From Kordiimonas sediminis (GTDB taxonomy: Bacteria > Pseudomonadota > Alphaproteobacteria > Sphingomonadales > Kordiimonadaceae), in the NCBI RefSeq assembly GCF_014656395.1, contig NZ_BNCI01000002.1, forward strand, positions 682,001 to 746,000: a stretch of 64,000 bases of DNA. The letters run 5' to 3'. Shown in pieces: positions 16,680 through 27,331 of the stretch. Position numbers and translations under genes: made by a program. The stretch's first letter is position 1. Each line of letters begins with the position of its first letter. The notes beneath the pieces were generated by a model. That model saw only the letters and a list, made by a program, of their open reading frames with translations, was not told the DNA's origin and did not search any database.

Positions 16680-19097
16680 TCAATCATTTTTTACCTTTAA
16701 TGTCAGTATGCCTGCTGCGTTTTGCGGAACTACTGTGTCTGTCGGTATCGTAATATAGTCACCGTTTAGCCAAAGCGGGAACAGGTCATTATAGTGTTTA
16801 GACAGAGGATTTCCCGACTGGCCTGTTGGTTGAATAAAGAGAGATTTATTTAAATCAGACAGATCGAAAAGACCTCTGTAGCTGGCACCGTGTGTTGATT
16901 GGTGTAGCGTCTTATCGCTTGAACTAACTCCGGCAACGTTGATGGTGTACCGGCTACCGCCTAGAGGAGCAGACAACTCAAAAACAGATCGTAAGGCTTT
17001 GATCTCGGAAAATGGTCTGTGCGTTTGCCTGACAATATGTTCATCACCCCAACGATAACCATTCGGATATTTCTCGTTTAGTTCTGCCTTTGCCTCCTTG
17101 TATGCTTTCTGCGCCAAAGCAGGGCATGTCTCTGTTATGTCATTCGTCAATTGATTATCGCACCATGCGAGAGCATCACTTTTGGGAAGGACGGGCAGAG
17201 AAAAATACTCAGAATTTTCTGGCGGTGTCTGAGAAGACCAATAAAGAGTGCTTTTTACAAGTGCAGGTCTGAACCGCGTGAACCCTTCATACATAGTACC
17301 CAAGTCATCTTCCAGAATTTCCTGCTGGTATTTGCGCAGGAAAAGGTGAAACAACAGGGGCTCTGGTCTGTCCCTGTCCATATCCCCGTTCCAGTTCGGG
17401 AATGTGTTAGCACCCAGAACGGCACGGATGGACGGTAACAGATCACGGGCATTATCAGACACCATGTCATATTGTAGGGCTGCAAAGCTTTCCAGAGAGT
17501 GCTTTTCCTTACTTTCCAGCTGGTTTCTGATGCGATCTCCTCTGAAAGGATGTGCCCAGTCCCGGGTTATATAATGGGGATAGTCTGGGCCAACAATTTT
17601 TTCATTGGCGGTCGCGATGATGCCGGTTTCAGGATTAAAGCGTTTAGGGACTTCATTCATTGGAATGAAACCTTGCCAGTCATATTTTCTTAGCCAGCCT
17701 GGCGACGGTAAGCGCCCATTAATGATGGTGTTTTCAGCATGACGCACGGGGATCATGGCCGGGGCGTGATACCCAATATTGCCGTCGGTATCAGCATAGA
17801 TCATATTCTGTTCTGGTCCCATGTACGTCTGGCCTGCTTTAACGAAGTCTTCAAAGCTTTCGGCCGCTGGAAGCTCTGTGAAGGTTTGTATTGAGCTGTC
17901 TGTTGGGGCAAGTGCTGTCCACTGCAATGCCAGAACATAACCGGACTTCAGGAAGTCCTCGGTAGTACCTATAACATCTGATATCACTGGGCCGTGACGC
18001 GTTTCCCGCACCGTGAAGGTATGAGGCGCTGCATCCTTAACGGATACAGTTTCTTTCCTGTATGAGAAGGTGGCAGGGCCATCCGGCGTTAGATATTGAT
18101 CGTCGCCAATCAATTTTTCTATGAATGTATCCTGAATATCTGGTGCCGTATTGGTGAAGCCCCATGCAATTTTATCATTGCGCCCAATGATTATGGCGGG
18201 GCTTCCGGGAAAAGTTACGCCAACTGTGTTTTTGCCGGTTGAAGCGTTATGTAATCTAGCTAGGTACCAGATAGACGGTGTGGTCAGACCAAGGTGGGGG
18301 TCGTTAGCAAGAAGCGGTTTGCCGCTTTCTGTTCTGGCGCCAGACACTACCCAATTGTTTGAGCCGATACTTTCTTCCGGCTCAGCCCCAACGGTGTCTG
18401 CAAGCGCGTCCATGTCAATGGCGGCATACAGATCTTGCAGGGCGGGGAAGGGGGCTTCCGTATCGCCAGGGTAAGGCGGATAAATACTGGCAAGTTGATC
18501 CGCGTTGAGTTTTGTCAGCAATCTGGCGCGTTCAATTTCATGGCGCATGTTCCCGCTCAGGTCCAGCCACATTAGTTTTTGCCACACCAGTGTATCGACG
18601 GGTTTCCAAGGTGCAGGCTCTGTACGTGTCAGAATAAACTCGATCGGCAGAGCACCTTGTCTTGTCTTTAAGTAAGCATTCACGCCGTCGGCATAGGCAG
18701 TTAATTTATCCTGTACTGCTTTTGGGCTGGCATCAAAGGCTGATTGTGCGCGCTCGGAGAAGCCTAATGTACGCATATATTTATCGGTTGAAAGTGTAGA
18801 TTCTCCAGCGATTTCGGACAGGCGACCATGCCCGATGCGACGGTTCATATCCATCTGCCATAACCGATCCTGGGCGTGGGCAAAGCCTAAACCAAAATAT
18901 AAATCTGTCGTGGACTGTGCGGTAATATGAGGAATGCCGTAACCATCACGGGCAATTGTAATGTCGTTTTCTGCCTCTTGAACCAGCTGCGTGCCGTCAA
19001 TTGTTGGCAGGCTGGTGCGCAGGTAAATATACCCTGCTGCAAATGTTAGCGTAGCCAGAAGTGACAGGCCAAGTAACAGTTTAATTAATTTCTTCAT
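16680..19097 (-). CDS. Penicillin acylase family (S45) Ntn-hydrolase
   Basis: About 805 residues from ATG at 19097, preceded by GGGGA at seven bases; the upstream TTG is less likely. A hydrophobic N-terminal segment (residues about 4-26) directs it to the periplasm. The precursor would cleave itself before the catalytic Ser in GSNNWVVSG (about residue 246), giving an alpha chain that contains GYGIPHITAQ and FAHAQDRLWQMD and a beta chain carrying the nucleophile. The family hydrolyses amides such as beta-lactam side chains, acyl-homoserine lactones and other N-acyl compounds; which one is unknown. It is monocistronic and divergent from the dehydrogenase at 19256. Confidence 0.92.
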   Translation of the reverse strand: MKKLIKLLLGLSLLATLTFAAGYIYLRTSLPTIDGTQLVQEAENDITIARDGYGIPHITAQSTTDLYFGLGFAHAQDRLWQMDMNRRIGHGRLSEIAGESTLSTDKYMRTLGFSERAQSAFDASPKAVQDKLTAYADGVNAYLKTRQGALPIEFILTRTEPAPWKPVDTLVWQKLMWLDLSGNMRHEIERARLLTKLNADQLASIYPPYPGDTEAPFPALQDLYAAIDMDALADTVGAEPEESIGSNNWVVSGARTESGKPLLANDPHLGLTTPSIWYLARLHNASTGKNTVGVTFPGSPAIIIGRNDKIAWGFTNTAPDIQDTFIEKLIGDDQYLTPDGPATFSYRKETVSVKDAAPHTFTVRETRHGPVISDVIGTTEDFLKSGYVLALQWTALAPTDSSIQTFTELPAAESFEDFVKAGQTYMGPEQNMIYADTDGNIGYHAPAMIPVRHAENTIINGRLPSPGWLRKYDWQGFIPMNEVPKRFNPETGIIATANEKIVGPDYPHYITRDWAHPFRGDRIRNQLESKEKHSLESFAALQYDMVSDNARDLLPSIRAVLGANTFPNWNGDMDRDRPEPLLFHLFLRKYQQEILEDDLGTMYEGFTRFRPALVKSTLYWSSQTPPENSEYFSLPVLPKSDALAWCDNQLTNDITETCPALAQKAYKEAKAELNEKYPNGYRWGDEHIVRQTHRPFSEIKALRSVFELSAPLGGSRYTINVAGVSSSDKTLHQSTHGASYRGLFDLSDLNKSLFIQPTGQSGNPLSKHYNDLFPLWLNGDYITIPTDTVVPQNAAGILTLKVKND

Positions 19098-19255
19098 CCC
19101 CAATTCCCCATCTTCAGTGTGCCGAAAAGACCGATGTATGATATCTGGTCGCTAGATGCGCAACTTTACCCTTGCCTTCGCCCGTGCGGCGGGAATAGAC
19201 ATAGGCATAACCATAAACAGATTTAGTGGACTGACAAGTCCAAGTGGAGGCAATT

Positions 19256-20140
19256 GTGGCGAAAACAGCATTTTTGGGCTTGGGTGTGATGGGATATCCG
19301 ATGGCTGGGCATCTGGCTGCTGCGGGGCATGATGTTACGGTTTATAACCGTACTACCGCGAAAGCAGAAGCATGGGTTGAGGAATATGCAGATTGTTCTT
19401 CTGGTGAAATTTGTGCTGCCCCAACACCTGCGGGTGCTGCTGCGGACGCTGATTTTGTATTTTGCTGCGTGGGTGCCGATAAAGATGTCGCGGAAGTCTG
19501 CACAGGCGACGAAGGTGCCTTCTCCTCAATGGGAAAGGGTGCTGTTTTTGTTGACCATACGACTGCATCTGCTGAGTGTGCCAGACAGATGGCAGAGGCA
19601 GCAACTGCTGCAGGGGTGGCGTTTATTGATGCACCGGTGTCAGGTGGTGAGGCAGGCGCAGTCGGCGGTGTTTTGACTGTCATGTGCGGGGGAGATGCGA
19701 AAGCATTTGCAGCGGCTGAGCCTGTCATGGATGCCTACGCCCGGATGACCAAACTGCTTGGCCCCGTCGGATCAGGGCAATTGGCCAAAATGGTCAACCA
19801 AATCTGTATTGCCGGTATTGTCCAAGGGCTGTCAGAGGGCCTGCACCTAGCACTGGAAGCAGGTCTTGACGCCAAAGCCGTTGTGGATGTGATCAGTAAA
19901 GGCGCTGCGCAAAGCTGGCAGATGGAAAATCGTGCAGAAACCATGATTGATGGCTCATTTGATTTTGGCTTTGCTGTTGACTGGATGAGAAAAGATTTGG
20001 GTATCGTGCTCGCAGAAGCAAAAAATCTTGGTATTTCCCTGCCGCAAACGGCACTGGTAGATCAGTTTTATGCGGATGTTCAAAGAATGGGTGGAAACAG
20101 GCAGGATACATCCAGTCTGATCCGTCGGTTTCGGGGGTAA
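19256..20140 (+). CDS. NAD(P)-dependent beta-hydroxyacid dehydrogenase (3-hydroxyisobutyrate dehydrogenase-like)
   Basis: A 294-residue cytosolic enzyme of the 3-hydroxyisobutyrate/6-phosphogluconate dehydrogenase superfamily. GTG at 19256 follows TGGAGG by five bases and gives the family-typical start AKTAFLGLGVMGYPMAGHLA with a Rossmann GxGxxG; a GTG at 19244 would add four residues. The catalytic-lysine region KMVNQICIAGIVQG and the DAPVSGGEAGA substrate loop are present. Members oxidise 3-hydroxyisobutyrate, tartronate semialdehyde or succinic semialdehyde equivalents; the exact substrate is not assigned. It is followed 26 bases later by the sulfotransferase-like gene. Confidence 0.9.
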   Translation: MAKTAFLGLGVMGYPMAGHLAAAGHDVTVYNRTTAKAEAWVEEYADCSSGEICAAPTPAGAAADADFVFCCVGADKDVAEVCTGDEGAFSSMGKGAVFVDHTTASAECARQMAEAATAAGVAFIDAPVSGGEAGAVGGVLTVMCGGDAKAFAAAEPVMDAYARMTKLLGPVGSGQLAKMVNQICIAGIVQGLSEGLHLALEAGLDAKAVVDVISKGAAQSWQMENRAETMIDGSFDFGFAVDWMRKDLGIVLAEAKNLGISLPQTALVDQFYADVQRMGGNRQDTSSLIRRFRG

Positions 20141-20166
20141 TATCCGGCGAAAGGAAAGCAACGGGC

Positions 20167-21306
20167 ATGGCAGCAAAGTTTAAACAGTGTTATCTGCACA
20201 TTGGAGCCACTAAAACCGGTACCTCCAGTATTCAGGATAGCTGTTTTGCCAACCGTGCTATTCTGGCAGAGAAGGGGTATTTTTATCCTTCTCAGTCAGC
20301 CAATCATGGATTTATGGCATCTGCATTCCGCACGCACCCTGAGAAAATGTGGATGCATAAAGCAGCCGGACGAAAAAGCATCGAGGAAATTACTGCGTTT
20401 AATACTGAGATGATGGAAAAGTTTGAGAATGAGGTTGCAGACACTACAGCCCATACTTTGCTTATTTCGTCGGAATTTTTTCCTAGTACTGATAAAGAAA
20501 AGATTCCAGAATTATATAGGTATCTTAATTCGCTATCAGACGATGTTAAAGTAGTATACTATGTCCGGCACCCGATAAGTCATGCCGTCTCCTCGTTCCA
20601 GCAGGGCATCAAGACTGGCATGGATACATTTAAGGATCGCCGTTCCTTTAAATTCTATGCGCCAGGTGTATTAAAGAAGTTCGCAGCTGTGTTCGGTAAG
20701 GACAATATGATTGTTCGCGAGTTTGACCGAGACACCCTATACAGAAGCGATAGTGTTTTTGATTTTTGCCAGATTATTGGTCTGGCGGATGACATTGCAG
20801 ATCAGATAAAAATACCAGACAGTAATCAGAGCCTTTCTTACGAGGCGGTGTTGCTGTCGAATGCACGCAACGTGTTATATCCGGTATTAAAAGACGGTGT
20901 TCCTAATCCGGAGCGGGCATTGTCCGCGGACTTTTCCGATATTCCCGGTGTAAAGTTCATGGGATCCTATATGGACGGCCTTATGATGGATGATACCATG
21001 CGGGAGGGGCTGGATTATATTCGGTCTGAATACGGTTTACCGTTATCTGACCCGTCACTTGACGCTGCTGGTACAGCAGGGGAAACCGCTAACGTATGGT
21101 CAGACGAAACGTTGGAGGCTGTTGTCAGGCGTCTGAATGAAACAGAATTAGCCGTGCAGTATTGGCAGGCCAAAGCCCTGACACTTGAAGCAGAACTTGC
21201 ACTGTCATCCAGACAGCCCAAAAAAGCAGCGAACAAAGCACGCAGAGCATTACAGCTATGGCCAGGGTATGAACCTGCTGCCGTGATTTTATCCTCGATC
21301 ACTTAA
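20167..21306 (+). CDS. Sulfotransferase-like P-loop protein with C-terminal TPR-like helices
   Basis: A 379-residue protein. The N-terminus has HIGATKTGTSSIQ (residues 11-23), which matches the PAPS 5'-phosphosulfate loop of sulfotransferases, and VVYYVRHPISHAVSSFQQ around residue 125-145 matches the 3'-phosphate site (R...S). The middle is unremarkable. The last 60 residues (AKALTLEAELALSSRQPKKAANKARRALQL) form amphipathic helices like one or two TPR units, suggesting a partner-binding tail. No signal peptide. The acceptor is unknown; sugars, lipids or protein are all possible. It is probably co-transcribed with the upstream dehydrogenase. Confidence 0.7.
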   Translation: MAAKFKQCYLHIGATKTGTSSIQDSCFANRAILAEKGYFYPSQSANHGFMASAFRTHPEKMWMHKAAGRKSIEEITAFNTEMMEKFENEVADTTAHTLLISSEFFPSTDKEKIPELYRYLNSLSDDVKVVYYVRHPISHAVSSFQQGIKTGMDTFKDRRSFKFYAPGVLKKFAAVFGKDNMIVREFDRDTLYRSDSVFDFCQIIGLADDIADQIKIPDSNQSLSYEAVLLSNARNVLYPVLKDGVPNPERALSADFSDIPGVKFMGSYMDGLMMDDTMREGLDYIRSEYGLPLSDPSLDAAGTAGETANVWSDETLEAVVRRLNETELAVQYWQAKALTLEAELALSSRQPKKAANKARRALQLWPGYEPAAVILSSIT

Positions 21307-21387
21307 ACAGCCTGAGTGTGTCACAGAGGTATTAGCCCGATTTCACACTGAATGACGTGACATATCAGGCAAAGTCGGCATTTCGGC

Positions 21388-21416
21388 TTGACAAGCCAGT
21401 CCCAAGACAGTAATCA
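21388..21416 (+). promoter_or_regulatory. Sigma-70-type promoter for rpsD
   Basis: TTGACA at 21388-21393, then a 17-base spacer, then TAATCA at 21411-21416. The -35 box is consensus and the spacing is ideal; the -10 is a close variant. It lies about 120 bases upstream of rpsD. Confidence 0.6.
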
Positions 21417-21538
21417 CGCGATCGTAACGAATGGTCAGGGCAATGGTGTCCCTGTCCGCGCAGACAATACAGTGCCTTATCATTTAATAAATGGACATGC
21501 ACACGTCTGCGGCGCCATGGAAATAAAGGAGCGATTCA

Positions 21539-22150
21539 ATGTCCAAGCGTATCCAAGCGAAATACAAACTCGACCGCCGTATGGGCGAAAATATCTGGGG
21601 CCGTTCAAAGTCACCAGTAAATTCCCGTGAATATGGCCCAGGTCAGCACGGTCAGCGCCGTAAAGGCAAGCTGAGCGACTATGGTATCCAGTTGCGCGCG
21701 AAGCAGAAGCTGAAAGGCTACTACGGCAGCATTCTTGAGAAGCAGTTCCGCCGCTACTACGAAGAAGCAGTGCGTCGTAAAGGCGACACAGGTGAAAACC
21801 TTATCGGTATTCTTGAGTGCCGTCTGGACGCTGTAGTGTACCGCGCGAAGTTTGTACCAACTGTATTTGCTGCACGTCAGTTCGTGAACCACGGTCATGT
21901 TCTCGTAAACGGCAAGCGTTGTAACATTCCTTCCCGTCTGGTTCGTCCGGGTGATGTTGTAGAAGTCCGTGAAAAGTCACGTCAGATCCCAATGGTTCTC
22001 GAAGCTCTTCAGAGCCCAGAGCGCGAAGTACCTGAGTATATCTCTGCAGAAGGTACTAAAGCGACTTACGTGCGTATCCCAACACTGGACGAAGTACCTT
22101 ACCCAGTGATCATGGAACCAAACCTGGTCGTGGAATTCTATTCCCGCTAA
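21539..22150 (+). CDS. rpsD: 30S ribosomal protein S4
   Basis: A 203-residue protein, the normal length for S4. The N-terminal part is basic ([20 protein letters not shown]), followed by the S4 RNA-binding domain with [36 protein letters not shown] and VVEVREKS. S4 binds 16S rRNA early in 30S assembly and in many bacteria represses its own synthesis. ATG at 21539 is preceded by AAAGGAG. It is not in an alpha operon here but is transcribed alone, with a strong terminator immediately downstream. Confidence 0.98.
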   Translation: MSKRIQAKYKLDRRMGENIWGRSKSPVNSREYGPGQHGQRRKGKLSDYGIQLRAKQKLKGYYGSILEKQFRRYYEEAVRRKGDTGENLIGILECRLDAVVYRAKFVPTVFAARQFVNHGHVLVNGKRCNIPSRLVRPGDVVEVREKSRQIPMVLEALQSPEREVPEYISAEGTKATYVRIPTLDEVPYPVIMEPNLVVEFYSR

Positions 22151-22201
22151 TAAATTTGACTGGTTGCAGCTTGCAATCATTCTAAGATTAGTAGAAATTA
22201 A

Positions 22202-22231
22202 ACCGTCCAACAGTTGTTGGGCGGTTTTTTT
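22202..22231 (+). terminator. Rho-independent terminator of rpsD
   Basis: Stem of ACCGTCCAAC with GTTGGGCGGT around a four-base AGTT loop, followed by seven T residues. Strong and well placed 50 bases after rpsD. Confidence 0.9.
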
Positions 22232-22251
22232 ATTATGCGGGAGGAATGGTG

Positions 22252-22449
22252 ATGGAGCTATATTATGTAAGTGGCTGTGCCGCTTTATTTTGTTTCTATA
22301 AATATTTCACTATCGCTAAGGCGGGGCAACATATGAAAAGCACTGGTGCGTCAGTTGAGTTGCTTGAATGGTATACAAGTAAGGCATCTAGTTGGTTTTC
22401 TTACTTTTTGATGGCGCTAGGATTAACTGCGATTTCCTACTTTTTATAG
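22252..22449 (+). CDS. Small two-helix membrane protein of unknown function
   Basis: Sixty-five residues from ATG at 22252, which follows GGGAGG by seven bases; the earlier ATG at 22246 would sit too close to that site. Two hydrophobic segments, at about residues 1-20 (VSGCAALFCFYKYFTIA) and 42-64 (WFSYFLMALGLTAISYF), are joined by a short polar loop, so it is predicted to be an inner-membrane hairpin. No family is recognised. It heads a cluster of three small genes whose base use is more AT-rich than the surrounding genes. Confidence 0.55.
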   Translation: MELYYVSGCAALFCFYKYFTIAKAGQHMKSTGASVELLEWYTSKASSWFSYFLMALGLTAISYFL

Positions 22450-22459
22450 GAGCAGCATA

Positions 22460-22843
22460 ATGGCTACTACAGATTATAATGCAGCTGCACAGCTAGATGA
22501 AAAAATTCCACACACGCATATAGCCTTAACCAATCTGCTAACGAAAATGGCTAAATGCGATAAGTACAAAAATAAGAAACCATTTTTGGGGCGAGATAAG
22601 AAGCGCGATGCGCTTATGGCCTTTGAGGTCGGTTTGGCTGAATTGGTTGCGGCTATGAGGCTTGATGGAATTACTGAAGATAGCGACGATGCTGAAGTGA
22701 TACGAGCTACTATTTGTGATTTGATGACCGTTTGTATGGAAGTTTACCCTAATTGGGGTGATGCCTATAGATTTGCTGCGGATACTTTTGCACGTGATTT
22801 TGGTGCAGGAAGTGCGCTGATAAAACGAGTTTGCAGATTATGA
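22460..22843 (+). CDS. Uncharacterised 127-residue soluble protein
   Basis: A 127-residue predicted helical cytoplasmic protein beginning MATTDYNAAAQLDEKIP behind AGGAG-like sequence (tataGGAGcagcataATG). It contains a basic loop KCDKYKNKKPFLGRDKKRD and a Cys-rich terminal region (ATICDLMTVCMEVYPN). No signal peptide or membrane segment and no recognised family. It starts ten bases after the small membrane protein and its TGA overlaps the next ATG (ATGA), so all three are one translation-coupled unit. Codon use appears AT-rich compared with rpsD. Confidence 0.6.
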   Translation: MATTDYNAAAQLDEKIPHTHIALTNLLTKMAKCDKYKNKKPFLGRDKKRDALMAFEVGLAELVAAMRLDGITEDSDDAEVIRATICDLMTVCMEVYPNWGDAYRFAADTFARDFGAGSALIKRVCRL

Positions 22844-23190
22844 AGAAATTTGCAATTTGCCTTTTATTTATGACCGCACCAGCAAATGCTGACGAATATG
22901 GTTACATCAGAACAGGCGAAGTGACTGTAGGCTTTAAGACTATGTTGGGCTTTGGGATGAGTTTAAAAAAGGTTGATAAGTGGTGCAAGGGTGATGAGTG
23001 TGGGGGCTTTGGAAAGTTCTGGCAGGATGTTGATGATTATGTTGCGCGAGATGGTCGGTGTTTTATAAAATATAATGACGGCATGTTAACACGAGCTTTT
23101 AAGCCAGATTTTTATTTAGGTAATGAAAAAGTAACAGGCAATCCAACACATATTACTTTCCAGTGTCGCCGTGTTCAGCGCAAGCGTTAA
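22840..23190 (+). CDS. Uncharacterised 116-residue secreted protein
   Basis: About 116 residues from ATG at 22840, which overlaps the preceding stop as ATGA. A cleavable signal peptide MKKFAICLLFMTAPANA is followed by a mature domain with four cysteines (KWCKGDECGG, RCFIKY and FQCRR), compatible with two disulfides in the periplasm. The motif DEYGYIRTGEVTVGFKTM has no family I recognise. Being coupled to a small membrane protein and a cytoplasmic protein, it could be the periplasmic part of an envelope module, but that is conjecture. Confidence 0.6.
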   Translation: MKKFAICLLFMTAPANADEYGYIRTGEVTVGFKTMLGFGMSLKKVDKWCKGDECGGFGKFWQDVDDYVARDGRCFIKYNDGMLTRAFKPDFYLGNEKVTGNPTHITFQCRRVQRKR

Positions 23191-23328
23191 TATTTTCTTT
23201 CATTCATCATAATCGTCATATCAGGCGTTAAAATACTGGTTCGTTACACATTAGATCGCGAGCCAGTTTTTAAGGAACCAATACAAAAGACCATCCACTT
23301 ACACGGCGGCAAGGCTTTGCTGCATACG

Positions 23329-24855
23329 TTAGCCAAACAGGAGGTCTTCTACGTCTTCTGTCTCTGGTTTGGGGAGTAAGACCGTGCAAGTTGTTCCCTG
23401 ACCAGGTTCACTATCAATATCCAGATTACCGCCTTGCGCCTCGGCAAGGCCCTTTACAATCGATAAACCAAGTCCTAGGCCTTCGTAACTGCGGCTGGTT
23501 TCCATTTGTATTTGGGTAAACGGCTGCAACAGATTGGAAAGTGCCTCCAGAGAAAACCCAATGCCGAAGTCCTGTACAGATACGGTGTAGCTGGTCTCGG
23601 TTTCTGATAACCTTAGAATAATGGTTGAGCCTTCTTCGGAAAACTTTATGGCGTTTGATATCAGGTTAATCAAAATCTGATGTGTATGGACGGGGTCAAC
23701 CAGCATTTCATCAAAGTGATCCGACCGCTCGACCCGCAGGTCTATTTTTTTGTTGGCGAGAGGGTGGGCAAAATGTTTGATGATCTGATCAATCAACTCT
23801 GGCACCATAAGCGTTAATCTTTTGGGACGAATGGACCCTAAATCAAAGCTGGAACTGGCCAGAATATTATTAATATGACCAAACAGTTGGCGGCCACTTT
23901 CCTGAATATCATGTGCATATTCAATATAGCGGCTATCAAGGGGGCCAAGCACTTCATTTTGCATTAGTTCGCTCATGCCGATGATCGCATTCAGCGGAGT
24001 GCGCAGTTCATGGCTCATAATAGCAAGAAGCTGTGACTTTGCTGCATTTGCAACTTCTGCTTTGGCCGCCAGGTCACGGATGCGCATTTCCCGTTCATAC
24101 AGTGGTGTTATGTCCTGGACCGTGCCGTCCATACGTACCGGATTGCCTTTTTCATCATACAGGACATCACCGCGTTCCTGTACGACTTTAATTTCCCCGG
24201 AAGGGCAGGCAATACGGTGGATGATTTCATATTCTTCCCCTGTCTTCAGACAGTGGGACACTTTCTGCGCTACACGGTCACGGTCTTCCTCATGGATGCA
24301 TTCGAGAAAATTGTCGTAGGTTGCTTCAAAGAAGAAAGGGTCCCGACCGAATATCCGGTATATTTCCACAGACCATAACAGATCACCGCTTCGAATATCC
24401 CATTCCCAATTGCCAAGTTGGGCAATTCTTTGTGCCCTTGCCAGGCGTGCCTCGCTAATCTGAAGGGCTTCTATCCTTTGTTTGATTTCAGAAACGTCAC
24501 GGCAGATCGCGGTGAATACCTGCTTACCGTCAATTATGTGTTTTTGAATGGTTATGTCCAGATCAAGTGAACGGCCATCACGGGTGCGGGCAGGAACATT
24601 TGGGCGCATTGTTCGGGCGACAAAGTTAGTATCACTCTTTGCAAAAAGGCCGACATGTGCAGCATGACTGTCCCGGTATTTCGCGGGCATCAGGATACCA
24701 ATTGGCTGCCCCAGCAGTTCCGCCTCGCTATAGCCAAACAAATCTTCTGTTGCCGGGTTTACATCCTGTATTATGCTTTGATCGTTAATTATAATTACAG
24801 CGTCTGACACGGCGCGTAGCAACCGTGCAGTCATGGATTCCGGTAATGGTTTCAC
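23329..24855 (-). CDS. Double-PAS sensor histidine kinase
   Basis: A 508-residue predicted cytoplasmic kinase without a membrane segment. Two PAS domains lie at about residues 8-122 and 145-255; the second carries a PAC motif (KVVQERGDVLYDEKGNPVRMDG). Then come HisKA with phospho-acceptor His282 in SHELRTPLNAIIG and a HATPase_c domain (N-box HQILINLISNAIKF, GFSLE, GLGLGLSIVKGLAEAQGG). It has no receiver or HPt domain, so it needs an external regulator; the HPt protein at 7682 is not adjacent and its link is unproven. No ligand is predictable for the PAS domains. GTG start behind an AG-rich region; monocistronic. Confidence 0.92.
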   Translation of the reverse strand: MKPLPESMTARLLRAVSDAVIIINDQSIIQDVNPATEDLFGYSEAELLGQPIGILMPAKYRDSHAAHVGLFAKSDTNFVARTMRPNVPARTRDGRSLDLDITIQKHIIDGKQVFTAICRDVSEIKQRIEALQISEARLARAQRIAQLGNWEWDIRSGDLLWSVEIYRIFGRDPFFFEATYDNFLECIHEEDRDRVAQKVSHCLKTGEEYEIIHRIACPSGEIKVVQERGDVLYDEKGNPVRMDGTVQDITPLYEREMRIRDLAAKAEVANAAKSQLLAIMSHELRTPLNAIIGMSELMQNEVLGPLDSRYIEYAHDIQESGRQLFGHINNILASSSFDLGSIRPKRLTLMVPELIDQIIKHFAHPLANKKIDLRVERSDHFDEMLVDPVHTHQILINLISNAIKFSEEGSTIILRLSETETSYTVSVQDFGIGFSLEALSNLLQPFTQIQMETSRSYEGLGLGLSIVKGLAEAQGGNLDIDSEPGQGTTCTVLLPKPETEDVEDLLFG

Positions 24856-25201
24856 CCCTTCGCCCCTCTGCTAAGTTATGCTGGCTATGATCATGGCCAA
24901 CACAAATCCCACACCGATAAAATACCCGATTAAAATGCAATTACAAGAAGTAAAAATAAGTCTATAGTTGTATTTACTGAATAAGTTTCATTTTTCAAAT
25001 GTTACTAATTAAGTCTGAAAAACAAATTAAACATAGGGGTTTATCAAGTCTTGATGTGTATTTACATGCTTTAATAAGTACTTGAATGCAGTCTTTGGTA
25101 GTATTTCCTGAGGTGTTTCTAAGAGTGCAGGTGGGTATAGGAGAAACCGATTTTCCTTGTACTATTCGGGGTAGGGGACTACACCAATATTTCATTATTG
25201 T
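24856..25201. other. AT-rich intergenic gap upstream of the TPP riboswitch
   Basis: This 346-base stretch separates the histidine kinase from the thiC leader. It is AT-rich, with no open frame that has a convincing ribosome site. The promoter of thiC must lie here or at its right edge, but no hexamer pair is good enough to call. Confidence 0.5.
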
Positions 25202-27126
<1,925 letters not shown>

Positions 27127-27156
27127 GTCTTCCAAACGTTTGTAAGAAGTTAATTT

Positions 27157-27193
27157 TAAAGCCTCGCAGTTTATTGCGGGGCTTTTCTTTTTG
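27157..27193 (+). terminator. Rho-independent terminator of thiC
   Basis: AAAGCCTCGCA pairs with TGCGGGGCTTT (one G-T pair) across a short loop, followed by TTCTTTTTG. It lies about 35 bases after the thiC stop. Confidence 0.8.
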
Positions 27194-27331
27194 TATTCTT
27201 ACCGTCTGAATACAGCCCTGTGATCCAAATTGGCAGGGTTTTAACAATGGTTTATTTCACGGGTATGTGTATGGACGGGCCGGTAACGATATGCGTAGGC
27301 TTTGTTAACCGTGACAATAGGGAGATAAACG

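Noticed and set aside
21388-21630. Open frame upstream of and overlapping rpsD
   Set aside because: It begins inside the rpsD promoter and overlaps the rpsD start; a non-coding leader is more likely.
24856-25201. A small gene in the gap upstream of thiC
   Set aside because: The frames are short, AT-rich and lack a convincing ribosome site.
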